From Putridiphycobacter sp045107045 (lineage in GTDB: Bacteria; Bacteroidota; Bacteroidia; Flavobacteriales_D; Crocinitomicaceae), in NCBI GenBank assembly GCA_045107045.1, contig JBGCFR010000014.1:1-64000 (forward strand): a stretch of DNA of 64,000 nucleotides. The letters run 5' to 3'. This document shows positions 1 through 8,070 of this stretch, piece after piece. The stretch's first letter is position 1; each line of letters begins with the position of its first letter. The notes beneath the pieces are model-generated. The model searched no databases. It was not told the DNA's origin and saw only the letters and a program-made list of their open reading frames with translations. The position numbers and the translations under genes were made by a program.

Positions 1-121
1 TGATTTCTTTCCCGCTCTCCTGTATTCCCTGAGGTAATTTTCTTGCTATACTTGAAATGGTAGAGGATGGTAAAAAAGGTTGAATTTCTTGAGAAATAAA
101 AAGTACTTTTTTCTTATCCAT
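1..121 (-). CDS. Glycogen/starch synthase-like protein, N-terminal fragment (cut by window edge)
   Basis: The minus strand opens with ATG at 121-119 and stays open to the window edge, giving about 40 residues. It begins MDKKKVLFISQEIQPFLP and continues with an RKLPQGIQESGKE stretch. This resembles the N-terminus of the glycogen/starch synthase-like glycosyltransferases that lie divergent from panC in many Bacteroidetes, with a Rossmann beta strand followed by the first helix. The family call rests on this short stretch and on the divergent panC neighbour. The catalytic parts lie outside the window. Confidence 0.6.
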   Translation of the reverse strand, partial: MDKKKVLFISQEIQPFLPSSTISSIARKLPQGIQESGKEI

Positions 122-186
122 AATCGATTTAATGATTTCTATCCTACAAAAATACAAAAAAAAAGCTGAAATTCCATTGTATAATA

Positions 187-194
187 TAGATTTG
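187..194 (+). promoter_or_regulatory. Possible -7 element upstream of panC
   Basis: TAGATTTG fits the Bacteroidetes -7 consensus TAnnTTTG and ends 21 bases before the GTG start of panC. No TTG/TTTG element is visible at the expected -33 distance, and the region is AT-rich, so a chance match is quite possible. Confidence 0.3.
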
Positions 195-215
195 TGTGTT
201 TAAATACGAGTATAA

Positions 216-1061
216 GTGGAAATATTTAGGACTAAAAAAGAGTTGCAACAAGCCATTGCGCATTGGAAAGGGCGAAAGCCATCCAAGAAAGTAGGTTTTA
301 TACCAACTATGGGTGCTTTACATGAGGGTCATATATCGTTAGTTGATGCTGCTAAGTTGCATTCTGATTTAATTATAGTGAGTGTATTTGTTAATCCAGC
401 ACAGTTTAATGACCAAAGTGATTTGGAAAGGTACCCTAGAACTGAATCGGCAGATGCTGATTTATTAAACAAGAATGGCTGTGACATTTTATTTTTACCG
501 CCAGTTAATGAAGTTTATCCAATTGGCGAAGCTAAGTATGAGATTGAATTAGATGGTCTTGATTCTGTTATGGAAGGTACGTTTCGACCTGGTCACTTTA
601 AAGGGGTATGTAATGTTGTTGAGAAATTATTTAGAATTGTAAAACCAGACATTGCTTTTTTTGGCATTAAAGATTTTCAGCAGGCTGCAATCATTAAACA
701 TATGGTTAATTTGAGAGGTCTGCCAGTGGAAATTTTGGCCTGTCCAATTAAACGGAATGATGGAGGATTAGCATTGAGTTCAAGAAATGCACTGCTAAGC
801 GAACAGGAAAAAGAGGATGCAAGAATAATTAATTGGACATTAAGATTGGCAAAGATTTTAGTTCAAGAAGGCAAGTCTTTAAAAATTGTAAAAGAAAATG
901 TTCAAGCTTTGTTTAGTCTAGGTCAATTGAAATTAGAGTATATGGAAATTGTTCATAATGACTCTCTAAAACCAGTCAAATCAATTACAGAAAACATTTC
1001 TATTTGTCTAGCAGCATATTGTGGAAAAGTAAGATTAATAGACAATATACAGTTGAATTAA
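216..1061 (+). CDS. panC: Pantoate--beta-alanine ligase (pantothenate synthetase)
   Basis: This cytoplasmic enzyme condenses pantoate with beta-alanine using ATP, the last step of pantothenate synthesis leading to coenzyme A. At 281 residues it has the family's normal length. The nucleotide-binding motif PTMGALHEGH is at about 30-39. FVNPAQF follows at about 60, and the central motifs EGTFRPGHFKGV, FFGIKDFQQ and SSRNALLS follow in the family order. The start is GTG at 216, because it gives the standard N-terminus of the family. panD is not adjacent. metK lies about 95 bases downstream on the same strand. Confidence 0.95.
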   Translation: MEIFRTKKELQQAIAHWKGRKPSKKVGFIPTMGALHEGHISLVDAAKLHSDLIIVSVFVNPAQFNDQSDLERYPRTESADADLLNKNGCDILFLPPVNEVYPIGEAKYEIELDGLDSVMEGTFRPGHFKGVCNVVEKLFRIVKPDIAFFGIKDFQQAAIIKHMVNLRGLPVEILACPIKRNDGGLALSSRNALLSEQEKEDARIINWTLRLAKILVQEGKSLKIVKENVQALFSLGQLKLEYMEIVHNDSLKPVKSITENISICLAAYCGKVRLIDNIQLN

Positions 1062-1071
1062 CCAGGAATTA

Positions 1072-1091
1072 GATATTGCTCAAGCAATATT
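1072..1091 (+). repeat. Hairpin between panC and metK
   Basis: Arms ATATTGCT (1073-1080) and AGCAATAT (1083-1090) are perfect inverted repeats separated by CA, with a partial GGAAT/ATTCC extension outside. There is no following T run, so this is not a standard intrinsic terminator. It lies 11 bases after the panC stop and could be an mRNA 3' end stabiliser or an operator. Confidence 0.4.
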
Positions 1092-1124
1092 CCATTCTTA
1101 AAGGACGAACTAAAATAATTTGAC

Positions 1125-1132
1125 TAAATTTG
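1125..1132 (+). promoter_or_regulatory. Possible -7 element for metK
   Basis: TAAATTTG matches TAnnTTTG and ends 24 bases upstream of the preferred metK ATG at 1157. No clear -33 element is seen. If real, it also rules out the upstream TTG at 1130 as the start. Confidence 0.3.
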
Positions 1133-1156
1133 TCCACTAATTTTAAACCAAATAAT

Positions 1157-2410
1157 ATGGCTTATTTATTTACTTCGGAATCTGTTTCTGAAGGACACCC
1201 AGATAAAGTTGCAGATCAAATTTCTGATGCTCTAATTGACCATTTTATGGCATTTGATCCTAGCTCAAAAGTAGCTTGCGAAACTTTAGTAACTACTGGG
1301 TTAGTAACTTTGGCTGGAGAAGTAAAGTCAAATGCCTATTTAGATGTTCAAGAGATTGCAAGAGATACAATTGCCAAAATTGGTTATACAAAATCAGAAT
1401 ATCAGTTTGATGCTAAGTCGTGTGCGGTAATTTCTGCAATTCACGAGCAATCAGACGACATTAATAGGGGCGTTGATAGAAGCGACCCAATGGAACAAGG
1501 TGCTGGTGATCAAGGAATGATGTTTGGGTATGCCACTACAGAAACTGAAAACTACATGCCATTGGCACTGGATTTATCACACAAAATATTGCAAGAGCTA
1601 GCTGATTTGCGACGCGAAATGAATGAAATTAAGTATTTACGTCCTGATGCAAAAGCACAGGTGACTATTGAATACTCTGACGACAATGTGCCGCAAAGAA
1701 TTGATTCAATTGTGGTGTCAACACAACATGATGATTTTTCTGATGATGATGAAGTGATGTTGGCGAAAATTAAGAACGATATTGTAGGAATTTTGATTCC
1801 AAGAGTTAAAGCGAAACTGCCAGCTAAATTACAAGCTTTATTTACAGAAAATATTACATACCATATTAATCCAACCGGTAAATTTGTCATTGGAGGCCCA
1901 CATGGAGACACAGGTTTAACAGGTCGTAAAATCATTGTTGATACATATGGTGGAAAAGGAGCTCATGGTGGAGGTGCATTTTCTGGTAAAGACCCTTCAA
2001 AAGTTGATCGTTCAGGTGCCTATGCAACACGTCATATTGCCAAAAATTTAGTAGCTGCTGGGGTAGCTGAAGAAATATTAGTTCAAGTTTCTTACGCTAT
2101 TGGCGTTGTAGAACCAATGGGGATTTTTGTAGACACTTATGGTACTGCAAAAGTTAACTTAACTGATGGTGAAATTGCTAAAATTGTAACTAAAGTATTT
2201 GACATGCGTCCATATGCAATTGAAACTAGGTTGAAGCTAAGAAACCCAATTTATTCTGATACAGCTGCTTATGGACATATGGGGCGAACTCCAGAAGTGA
2301 AAACTATTAATTTTCAAAATGCAGGAAGAAAAGAAACAGTAGAAGTAGAAACTTTTACTTGGGAAAAACTAGATTATACAGACAAAGTTAAGGCAGCATT
2401 TAACCTGTAA
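1157..2410 (+). CDS. metK: S-adenosylmethionine synthetase (methionine adenosyltransferase)
   Basis: The enzyme makes S-adenosylmethionine from methionine and ATP in the cytoplasm. The 417-residue product carries the family hallmarks in order: SESVSEGHPDKVADQ near the N-terminus, the methionine loop with EQGAGDQGMMFGYA near residue 115, GGPHGDTGLTGRK, and the phosphate-binding GGGAFSGKDPSKVDRS. I chose ATG at 1157 because it gives the typical MAYLFTSESVSEGHPDK start. An in-frame TTG at 1130 would add nine non-conserved residues. A strong terminator follows 22 bases after the stop, so metK probably ends its own transcript. No SAM-binding riboswitch was recognised upstream. Confidence 0.96.
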   Translation: MAYLFTSESVSEGHPDKVADQISDALIDHFMAFDPSSKVACETLVTTGLVTLAGEVKSNAYLDVQEIARDTIAKIGYTKSEYQFDAKSCAVISAIHEQSDDINRGVDRSDPMEQGAGDQGMMFGYATTETENYMPLALDLSHKILQELADLRREMNEIKYLRPDAKAQVTIEYSDDNVPQRIDSIVVSTQHDDFSDDDEVMLAKIKNDIVGILIPRVKAKLPAKLQALFTENITYHINPTGKFVIGGPHGDTGLTGRKIIVDTYGGKGAHGGGAFSGKDPSKVDRSGAYATRHIAKNLVAAGVAEEILVQVSYAIGVVEPMGIFVDTYGTAKVNLTDGEIAKIVTKVFDMRPYAIETRLKLRNPIYSDTAAYGHMGRTPEVKTINFQNAGRKETVEVETFTWEKLDYTDKVKAAFNL

Positions 2411-2432
2411 TATCTATCAAAAACTATAATTT

Positions 2433-2465
2433 AAACCGATTTGATTAGTCAAATCGGTTTTTTTG
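2433..2465 (+). terminator. Rho-independent terminator after metK
   Basis: A perfect 12-bp stem, AAACCGATTTGA (2433-2444) with TCAAATCGGTTT (2449-2460), has the loop TTAG and runs into a T stretch to 2465. It separates metK from the NfeD-flotillin pair. It also overlaps an upstream extension of the next reading frame, supporting the later start at 2525. Confidence 0.9.
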
Positions 2466-2524
2466 TGTCAAATCAGAAATTAAAATCTATATTTAAGGGT
2501 TTAACGCATAATTTTAGTTTCAAT

Positions 2525-3094
2525 ATGTCAGATTTTTTTGCAGAAATGTCAGCACTTCAAATTACCTTTTGGATTACCGCACTGGTTGGGTCCTCAATTT
2601 TTGTTTTACTTTTAGTGATGAGTCTTTTTGGTGTAGATTCGGACGCAGATGTTGATACTGATATAGAGGCAGACGTTGGAATAGGTATTCAGTTTTTTAC
2701 CTTTAAGAACATAATGGCATTTTTCACTTTGTTTGGATGGACTGGTATTGTTTGTTTGCAAAATGCATATTCAAATGGCACATCAATTACAATCGCAACT
2801 CTTGCAGGAGTGTCCATGATGTTACTTTTGTCTTTCATCTTTTTGTGGATTAGTAAACTATCAGAAAGTGGAACGTTAAAAATTTCAAATGCTGTGGGTG
2901 AAGTAGGTGAAGTTTATTTGTCGGTTGGTGCAAACAGAAGTAAGATTGGAAAAATTACTATTGACGTTCAAGGATCAAAAAGAGAGTTAAGTGCTTTGAC
3001 AGATTCGGAAGATGACTTAAAACAAGGTGATGTTATAAAGGTTTTGAGTGTGGTAAGTGGAGAAATATTATTAATAGAAAAATTAACTAAATAG
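2525..3094 (+). CDS. NfeD-like membrane protein with OB-fold domain
   Basis: This is a 189-residue membrane protein. A first hydrophobic segment (about 13-35) is followed by an acidic run, DSDADVDTDIEADV, then two or three more membrane helices (about 63-125). A soluble beta-rich C-terminal domain (about 130-189), with GEVGEVYLSVGANRSKIGK, fits the OB-fold of the NfeD/YuaF family. The gene lies 2 bp upstream of a flotillin gene, the classic NfeD-flotillin pairing thought to organise membrane microdomains. The ATG at 2525 is preferred over the upstream in-frame start at 2441, which lies inside the metK terminator. Confidence 0.8.
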   Translation: MSDFFAEMSALQITFWITALVGSSIFVLLLVMSLFGVDSDADVDTDIEADVGIGIQFFTFKNIMAFFTLFGWTGIVCLQNAYSNGTSITIATLAGVSMMLLLSFIFLWISKLSESGTLKISNAVGEVGEVYLSVGANRSKIGKITIDVQGSKRELSALTDSEDDLKQGDVIKVLSVVSGEILLIEKLTK

Positions 3095-3096
3095 AA

Positions 3097-4506
3097 ATGA
3101 TGGAAACAATATTATTACAAACTGACGGTATACCAGTTTTTGCCATACCAGCTGCAATCGTGTTAATTGTAGCTGTGTTTATATTCTCAATCGTAAAAAG
3201 ATATAAAAGATGTCCCTCAGATAGAATTCTAGTCGTTTATGGAAAAACAGGTGGTGGTTCTGCAAAATGTATTCATGGTGGTGGCGCATTTATTTGGCCA
3301 ATCATTCAAGACTATGAATACTTAGATTTAACACCAATTTCAATTGAGGTTAATTTAACCAATGCATTATCAAAACAGAATATTCGTGTAAACGTACCTT
3401 CAAGATTTACCATTGGTATTTCTACAGAGCCAACGGTAATGCAAAATGCTGCAGAACGATTATTGGGTTTAACAGGAGATGCCACTAGAGATTTAGCCCA
3501 AGAAATTATTTTTGGTCAGTTAAGAATGGTAGTGGCTTCAATGGATATTGAAGAGATTAATAGTGACAGAGATAAGTTTTTGACACATATTACTCATAAT
3601 GTTGAGGTAGAGCTTCAAAAGGTAGGTTTAAAACTGATTAATGTAAATATTACTGATATTCATGATGAATCTGGATATATTGAAGCATTAGGAAAAGAAG
3701 CAGCGGCCAAAGCAATTAATGATGCTCGAATTTCTGTCTCTCAAAAAAATAGAGATGGTTCAATTGGTGAGGCGAATGCTATGCAAGATCAAAGAGTGCA
3801 AGTTGCCGCAGCGGATGCACAAGCTGTAGAAGGAGAAAACCATGCAAAAATAACCATGGCAAATTCGAATGCAGCTAGACGATCAAGGGAAGCGGAAGCA
3901 GAAAGGTTAGCCAGCGCTTCTGAAAAAGTACAATTGGCAAAAGCTTTGGAAGAATCTTATGCTGCTGAAAAAGAAGCGGAAGAAGCTAGGGCATTAAGAA
4001 AACAAGCTGAACAACATGCTGATATTATTGTACCCGCTTCTATTCAGAAGAACAAAATTGAAATTGACGCAGAAGCAGAAGCAGAGCAAATTAGACGAAT
4101 TGCTAAAGGCGAGGCCGATAGTATTTTATTCAAAAAACAAGCAGAGGCACAAGGTCAGTTAGAAATTTTAACTAAACAGGCCGAAGGTTTAGATAGAATT
4201 GTAAAAGCCTCTGGAAACAATCCAAAGGACGCTGTACTGCTATTAGTAGCAGATAAACTGCCAGAATTAGTGCAAATACAAGCAGAGGCCATTAAGAATA
4301 TTAAGATTGATAAAGTAACTGTTTGGGATAGTGGATCAGGAAGTGATGATGGAAAATCGTCAACTGCAGGATTCCTTTCCGGCCTGTATAAATCAGTTCC
4401 ACCATTAGAGGAAATGTTTAATCAAGCTGGAATGCAATTACCCAATTATTTAAAAGGAGATCAATTAGAAGATGGAAAAACAGATGAGGAATCTCAGGAT
4501 TCTTAA
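3097..4506 (+). CDS. Flotillin-family SPFH/band 7 protein
   Basis: The 469-residue protein has an N-terminal membrane segment (about 14-33) and an SPFH domain (about 35-210). A long charged, Ala/Glu-rich coiled coil follows (about 215-365), with repeated AEAEAEQIRR-type stretches typical of flotillins. The tail is acidic and polar and includes GSGSDDGKSSTAGFLSGLY. It is a cytoplasmic-face membrane scaffold that oligomerises. No catalytic activity is expected. It is transcribed with the NfeD-like gene directly upstream and ends at a strong hairpin terminator. ATG ATG at 3097/3100 gives two possible adjacent starts. Confidence 0.9.
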   Translation: MMETILLQTDGIPVFAIPAAIVLIVAVFIFSIVKRYKRCPSDRILVVYGKTGGGSAKCIHGGGAFIWPIIQDYEYLDLTPISIEVNLTNALSKQNIRVNVPSRFTIGISTEPTVMQNAAERLLGLTGDATRDLAQEIIFGQLRMVVASMDIEEINSDRDKFLTHITHNVEVELQKVGLKLINVNITDIHDESGYIEALGKEAAAKAINDARISVSQKNRDGSIGEANAMQDQRVQVAAADAQAVEGENHAKITMANSNAARRSREAEAERLASASEKVQLAKALEESYAAEKEAEEARALRKQAEQHADIIVPASIQKNKIEIDAEAEAEQIRRIAKGEADSILFKKQAEAQGQLEILTKQAEGLDRIVKASGNNPKDAVLLLVADKLPELVQIQAEAIKNIKIDKVTVWDSGSGSDDGKSSTAGFLSGLYKSVPPLEEMFNQAGMQLPNYLKGDQLEDGKTDEESQDS

Positions 4507-4522
4507 TCTATTACTATAAAAT

Positions 4523-4559
4523 AAAAAACCCCCGTTTGATTTTCAAACGGGGGTTTTTT
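4523..4559. terminator. Bidirectional terminator between flotillin gene and lipoprotein gene
   Basis: Arms AAAAAACCCCCGTTTGA and TCAAACGGGGGTTTTTT form a perfect GC-containing stem with a short loop. It has A-run and T-run flanks on both strands. It sits 16 bp after the flotillin stop and 12 bp beyond the end of the convergent minus-strand gene, so it can serve both. Confidence 0.92.
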
Positions 4560-4571
4560 ATTTTTCTACTA

Positions 4572-4781
4572 TTACTCTAATTTGCAAGTAAATGTAATTC
4601 CAAAATAAACTCCTTCTTCTGCTGCACAAATTGCTTCGGCATCTGATTCATTCTTTGCTTGGAAATCAATATTTCTTTCACCGTCTCCACCTGAAGCGGC
4701 AAGACATTTACATGAGTAATCTTTTTTGCAGGAGGCTAGTGCAAACACTCCAAAAAGGCCCATTAAAATTATTTTTTTCAT
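4572..4781 (-). CDS. Small cysteine-containing lipoprotein of unknown function
   Basis: The 69-residue product has a lipoprotein signal with lipobox LASC and predicted modified Cys at position 18. It is followed by KKDYSCKC and later by single cysteines in EAICAAEE and TFTCKLE. The mature part would be only about 50 residues, with four further cysteines that could form two disulfides or bind metal in the periplasm. No family was recognised. It is monocistronic, sharing a bidirectional terminator with the flotillin gene, and a perfect inverted repeat lies 29 bp upstream of its start. Confidence 0.75.
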   Translation of the reverse strand: MKKIILMGLFGVFALASCKKDYSCKCLAASGGDGERNIDFQAKNESDAEAICAAEEGVYFGITFTCKLE

Positions 4782-4810
4782 ATTCTAAGTTTAATTTTTT
4801 CAATATAGTA

Positions 4811-4834
4811 ATTATCCTTATCTATTAGGATAAT
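4811..4834. promoter_or_regulatory. Inverted repeat upstream of the small lipoprotein gene
   Basis: ATTATCCT (4811-4818) and AGGATAAT (4827-4834) are perfect 8-bp arms around an 8-base spacer. The site lies 29 bp upstream of the lipoprotein start at 4781 in an otherwise featureless 234-bp gap. It may be an operator or a leader hairpin. In AT-rich DNA chance cannot be excluded. Confidence 0.35.
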
Positions 4835-5015
4835 AGATTGATAGTAAAGACAAAATCAGAATTAAATTTTATACCACTATAAAGCTAACAAATTGCTTTC
4901 GGTTATTGTTTGACAAACTAACGAACAGAAATAACAATAGAGTAATGTATTTAAATTTTTATACCCTGAAACAGATAGCTCTTTTGCTAAAAAACTACTC
5001 ATCACTAGCTTATGC

Positions 5016-5738
5016 TTAATTCTGTCCTAAACCAAAAAGTTCTAGGGTTTCTTTCGAAGCGTTTTGTTCTGCCGTTTTTTTATTTTTCCCACGACCTATT
5101 CCCCATTCTTTATTGTTGACAATAGCAGAAATGATGTAAGTAAAATCATTGTCTTTGTCAGCATCTTGCTTCATTTCGTATTTAATATCAACTTTGTTTT
5201 TTTGACAATAGATGATCAACGTACTTTTGAAGTCAATCTCTTCCTCCATTACCTTTGTCAGGTTAATGTATTTTCTGATGATTGAAGCATTAAAAACCTC
5301 TTTGGTAATGTTATAGTCAGAATCTAGGTATATAGCTCCAATAAGCGCTTCAAATGCATTCCCAACAATGGTATTGATGTTGATGGATTGTCCTTTATTG
5401 TATTGAATATAGTTTTCCATATTCATCTCGCCGCCTATGTGCGCAAGCATTTTTCTATTGACAATTTTTGATTTAATTTTGGTAAGGTCCCCTTCGGGTT
5501 TGTTAGGAAATTTTCCGAAAAGGTATTCTGCTACGATTAAGTCAATAACACGATCCCCCAAAAACTCTAGCCTCTCGTTACTACTGACACCTTCTAGAGG
5601 GTTAGTGTAAGATTTATGAGCGAATGCTGTCTCAAAAAGCTTGGTGTTTTTTGGTCTATAACCTGTTTTTTTGGCAACATATGCTGACAATGACAGATTA
5701 TCGTCTTCATTCTTTTTTTTTGAAAGAAATTGAAACAA
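5016..5738 (-). CDS. rnc: Ribonuclease III
   Basis: This double-strand-specific endoribonuclease acts in rRNA and mRNA processing. The 240-residue protein contains the signature NERLEFLGDRVIDLIVAEYL near residues 59-78, with the acidic catalytic residues. A second acidic site is in GNAFEALIGAIYLDSDY. A C-terminal double-stranded RNA-binding domain (about 172-238) has the GIGRGKNKKTAEQNAS motif. The usual Ala in LEFLGDAV is Arg here, a tolerated change. It is the last gene of a likely acpP-fabF-rnc operon, 15 bp after fabF, an order common in Bacteroidetes. Confidence 0.94.
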   Translation of the reverse strand: MFQFLSKKKNEDDNLSLSAYVAKKTGYRPKNTKLFETAFAHKSYTNPLEGVSSNERLEFLGDRVIDLIVAEYLFGKFPNKPEGDLTKIKSKIVNRKMLAHIGGEMNMENYIQYNKGQSININTIVGNAFEALIGAIYLDSDYNITKEVFNASIIRKYINLTKVMEEEIDFKSTLIIYCQKNKVDIKYEMKQDADKDNDFTYIISAIVNNKEWGIGRGKNKKTAEQNASKETLELFGLGQN

Positions 5739-5753
5739 CCTTGTATTATTTAG

Positions 5754-7007
5754 TTAATTTTTAAATTTTCTGAAAATAACGGACGTATTGTGCCCACCAA
5801 ATCCAAATGTATTACTTAATGCCACATTAACCGTTCTTTTTTGAGCTTTATTAAACGTTAAGTTTAATTTGTTATCAATTTCAGGGTCGTCAGTAAAGTG
5901 GTTAATTGTTGGAGGAATAATATCATTTTCAATGGCTTTAATACATGCAATGGCTTCAATAGCACCTGCTGCGCCAAGTAAATGACCAGTCATTGATTTG
6001 GTTGAAGAGATGTTTAAGTTGTATGCATGTTCCCCAAAAATAGTTTTAATGGCTTTAGTTTCAGCAATATCACCTAATGGGGTTGAAGTACCGTGAACAT
6101 TAATATAGTCTACTTCTTCTTTTGAAATTTCAGCTTCTTCAATGGCTTGCTTCATCACACTCAAAGCGCCTAATCCATCAGGATGTGGTGCAGTTATATG
6201 ATGTGCATCTGCCGAAAGGCCACTACCAATAATTTCACAGTAAATTTTAGCACCTCTTGCTTTAGCATGTTCTAATTCTTCAAGTACTAAAGCACCAGAA
6301 CCTTCACCTAAAACAAACCCTTCACGATCCTTATCAAAAGGACGAGAAGCTGATTGAGGATCATCATTTCTTGTTGATAAAGCCCTTAAAGCATTAAATC
6401 CACCAATTCCCGATTCATTAACAGCAGCCTCAGAACCACCTGATACGATAATGTCAGATTTACCAAGGCGAATCAACATGGTGGCATCAATCAAAGCATT
6501 ATTTGAGGATGCACATGCTGATACAGTTACGTAATTTGGACCTCTAAATCCGTACTTAATTGAAATATGACCTGCTACAATATCAGCAATCATTTTTGGA
6601 ATAAAAAAAGGATTGTATCTTGGTGTACCATCACCTAGGGCAAATGTGGCTGCTTCGTCTTGAAAAGTTTTTAGACCGCCAATGCCAGAACCCCAGACTA
6701 CTCCAGTTCTTTCTAAATTGATTTTTTCCGTATCAATCCCCGAGTCCACCATAGCTTCTGCTACAGAAACCATGGCGTACTGAGAAAATTGATCTAGTTT
6801 TCGTGCTTCTTTGCGATCGAGATGATCGTTCACATTGAAGTTTTTTAATTCACACGCAAATTGCGTTTTAAATTTTTCTGCATTAAATTGTTGAATGGGA
6901 GCTGCTCCGCTTACGCCATTGACCAATGAAGTCCAATAGTCGTTAACGTTATTACCTATTGGCGTCAATGCGCCTAATCCGGTTACTACAACTCTCTTCA
7001 ATTCCAT
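5754..7007 (-). CDS. fabF: 3-oxoacyl-[acyl-carrier-protein] synthase II
   Basis: This condensing enzyme of type II fatty acid synthesis extends acyl-ACP with malonyl-ACP. The 417-residue protein has the active-site cysteine in TVSACASSNN (Cys165). The two catalytic histidines are in NVHGTSTPLGD and KSMTGHLLGAAGA. The glycine-rich end NTFGFGGHN is also present. It begins with the family-typical MELKRVVVTGLGALTPIGN. It lies 37 bp downstream of acpP, which encodes its carrier substrate, and 15 bp upstream of rnc. Confidence 0.96.
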   Translation of the reverse strand: MELKRVVVTGLGALTPIGNNVNDYWTSLVNGVSGAAPIQQFNAEKFKTQFACELKNFNVNDHLDRKEARKLDQFSQYAMVSVAEAMVDSGIDTEKINLERTGVVWGSGIGGLKTFQDEAATFALGDGTPRYNPFFIPKMIADIVAGHISIKYGFRGPNYVTVSACASSNNALIDATMLIRLGKSDIIVSGGSEAAVNESGIGGFNALRALSTRNDDPQSASRPFDKDREGFVLGEGSGALVLEELEHAKARGAKIYCEIIGSGLSADAHHITAPHPDGLGALSVMKQAIEEAEISKEEVDYINVHGTSTPLGDIAETKAIKTIFGEHAYNLNISSTKSMTGHLLGAAGAIEAIACIKAIENDIIPPTINHFTDDPEIDNKLNLTFNKAQKRTVNVALSNTFGFGGHNTSVIFRKFKN

Positions 7008-7044
7008 ATGAATACAGGTTAAAATTTAACAATAAAAGGTAGAA

Positions 7045-7281
7045 TTACTTGGTGTTTCCTTCAATGAAAGAGATAGCATCTCCAACAGTTTGAATTTTTT
7101 CAGCTTGGTCATCTGGAATTGCAATATTGAATTCTTTTTCAAATTCCATAATTAATTCTACAGTATCCAATGAATCTGCACCTAAGTCATTAGTGAAGTT
7201 TGCTTCGTTGCTTACCTCATCTTCTGATACTCCTAATTTATCTACAATAATAGATATTACTCTTGAATTTACGTCAGACAT
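7045..7281 (-). CDS. acpP: Acyl carrier protein
   Basis: This 78-residue acidic helical protein carries the growing fatty acyl chain on a phosphopantetheine arm. The attachment serine is Ser37 in LGADSLDTVELIM, the classic motif. Length and the EFEKEFNIAIPDDQAEKI helix match the family closely. It is the first gene of the acpP-fabF-rnc cluster. The panC gene at the left end of the window supplies the precursor of its prosthetic group. Confidence 0.97.
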   Translation of the reverse strand: MSDVNSRVISIIVDKLGVSEDEVSNEANFTNDLGADSLDTVELIMEFEKEFNIAIPDDQAEKIQTVGDAISFIEGNTK

Positions 7282-7343
7282 AATGTTATCCGTTTTTTAG
7301 TTATTAGATGCAAAGAAAATACTATTAAGCAAAAAATCAAAAT

Positions 7344-8012
7344 TTATCGATAATATTTTGCAATCTCATCAATTGACTTTCTTTGTAAATTGGGAATTTT
7401 GGCATCATTTGCTGGGTAACCAATAGGTAATAGGATGAATGGTTTTTCGTTGATTGGACGGTCTAATATTTTACATAAAAAATCCATAGGACTCGGCGTA
7501 TGCGTTAAGGTGACTAAACCAGCTTGATGAATAGCCGCAATTAATAATCCTGTAGCAATTCCAACAGACTCTGCTACGTAGTAATTCTTTTCTTTCTCAC
7601 CGCTTTTATTTATATCATATGGTTTTCGCATCACAATAATGAGCCAAGGTGCAATATCAATAAATTCTTTGACTGAATTTGTGCCAAATTGTTCAAGATC
7701 TTTTTTCCAAGCTTCACCCATCCGTGAATCATAATTTTGTTGTTCCTCAATTTCGGCTAATAGACGAATTTCATGCTTAAGCTCTGTATTACTGACAGCA
7801 CAAAAAGTCCATGGTTGTTTGTGCGCTCCTGAAGGTGCTGTGCTTGCAGTCAGTATAATATTATTAATTACCTCTTCGGGAATTGCCGCATCTGAAAAAT
7901 GTCTGATGGAACGCCGCTGGTCCATGACATTATAGAATTTTTTTGAAGCTTCTAAGCTATTCTTTTCTGAAAGCAGAATAGGTACATAGGGGATATGGTT
8001 TTTTTTTGACAT
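7344..8012 (-). CDS. Nitroreductase-family flavoenzyme, iodotyrosine deiodinase-like
   Basis: This 222-residue FMN-dependent oxidoreductase of the nitroreductase superfamily has the FMN-binding RRSIRHFSD near residue 33 and TAPSGAHKQPWTF near 58-70. The central part aligns with animal and bacterial iodotyrosine deiodinase (IYD). The residues that grip the amino-acid zwitterion in IYD appear conserved as Glu90, Tyr94 and Lys115, in EIEEQQNYDSRMG and TNSVKEFIDIAP. The C-terminal ILLPIGYPANDAKIPNLQRK also matches. I infer reductive dehalogenation of halotyrosines. A generic nitroreductase role is the alternative. It lies 62 bp upstream of acpP on the same strand. Confidence 0.85.
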   Translation of the reverse strand: MSKKNHIPYVPILLSEKNSLEASKKFYNVMDQRRSIRHFSDAAIPEEVINNIILTASTAPSGAHKQPWTFCAVSNTELKHEIRLLAEIEEQQNYDSRMGEAWKKDLEQFGTNSVKEFIDIAPWLIIVMRKPYDINKSGEKEKNYYVAESVGIATGLLIAAIHQAGLVTLTHTPSPMDFLCKILDRPINEKPFILLPIGYPANDAKIPNLQRKSIDEIAKYYR

Positions 8013-8070
8013 AAAAAGTAGAAGATAAAGGCTAAATATAAGTATTTTTGAGTTTTAAATAATTTTCACA

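Noticed and set aside
1062..1156. SAM riboswitch upstream of metK
   Set aside because: The gap is only about 95 bp with a single simple hairpin. I see no multi-helix junction or conserved SAM-aptamer motifs.
1552..1935. Antisense open frame of 127 codons within metK
   Set aside because: It is fully covered by the strongly conserved metK frame and has no recognisable domain.
2441..2524. Longer NfeD-like protein starting at 2441
   Set aside because: That start lies inside the metK terminator stem, and the added residues do not form part of the domain.
4782..5015. Small RNA or tRNA in the 234-bp gap before rnc
   Set aside because: No cloverleaf or stable GC-containing structure is seen apart from the 8-bp inverted repeat already listed.
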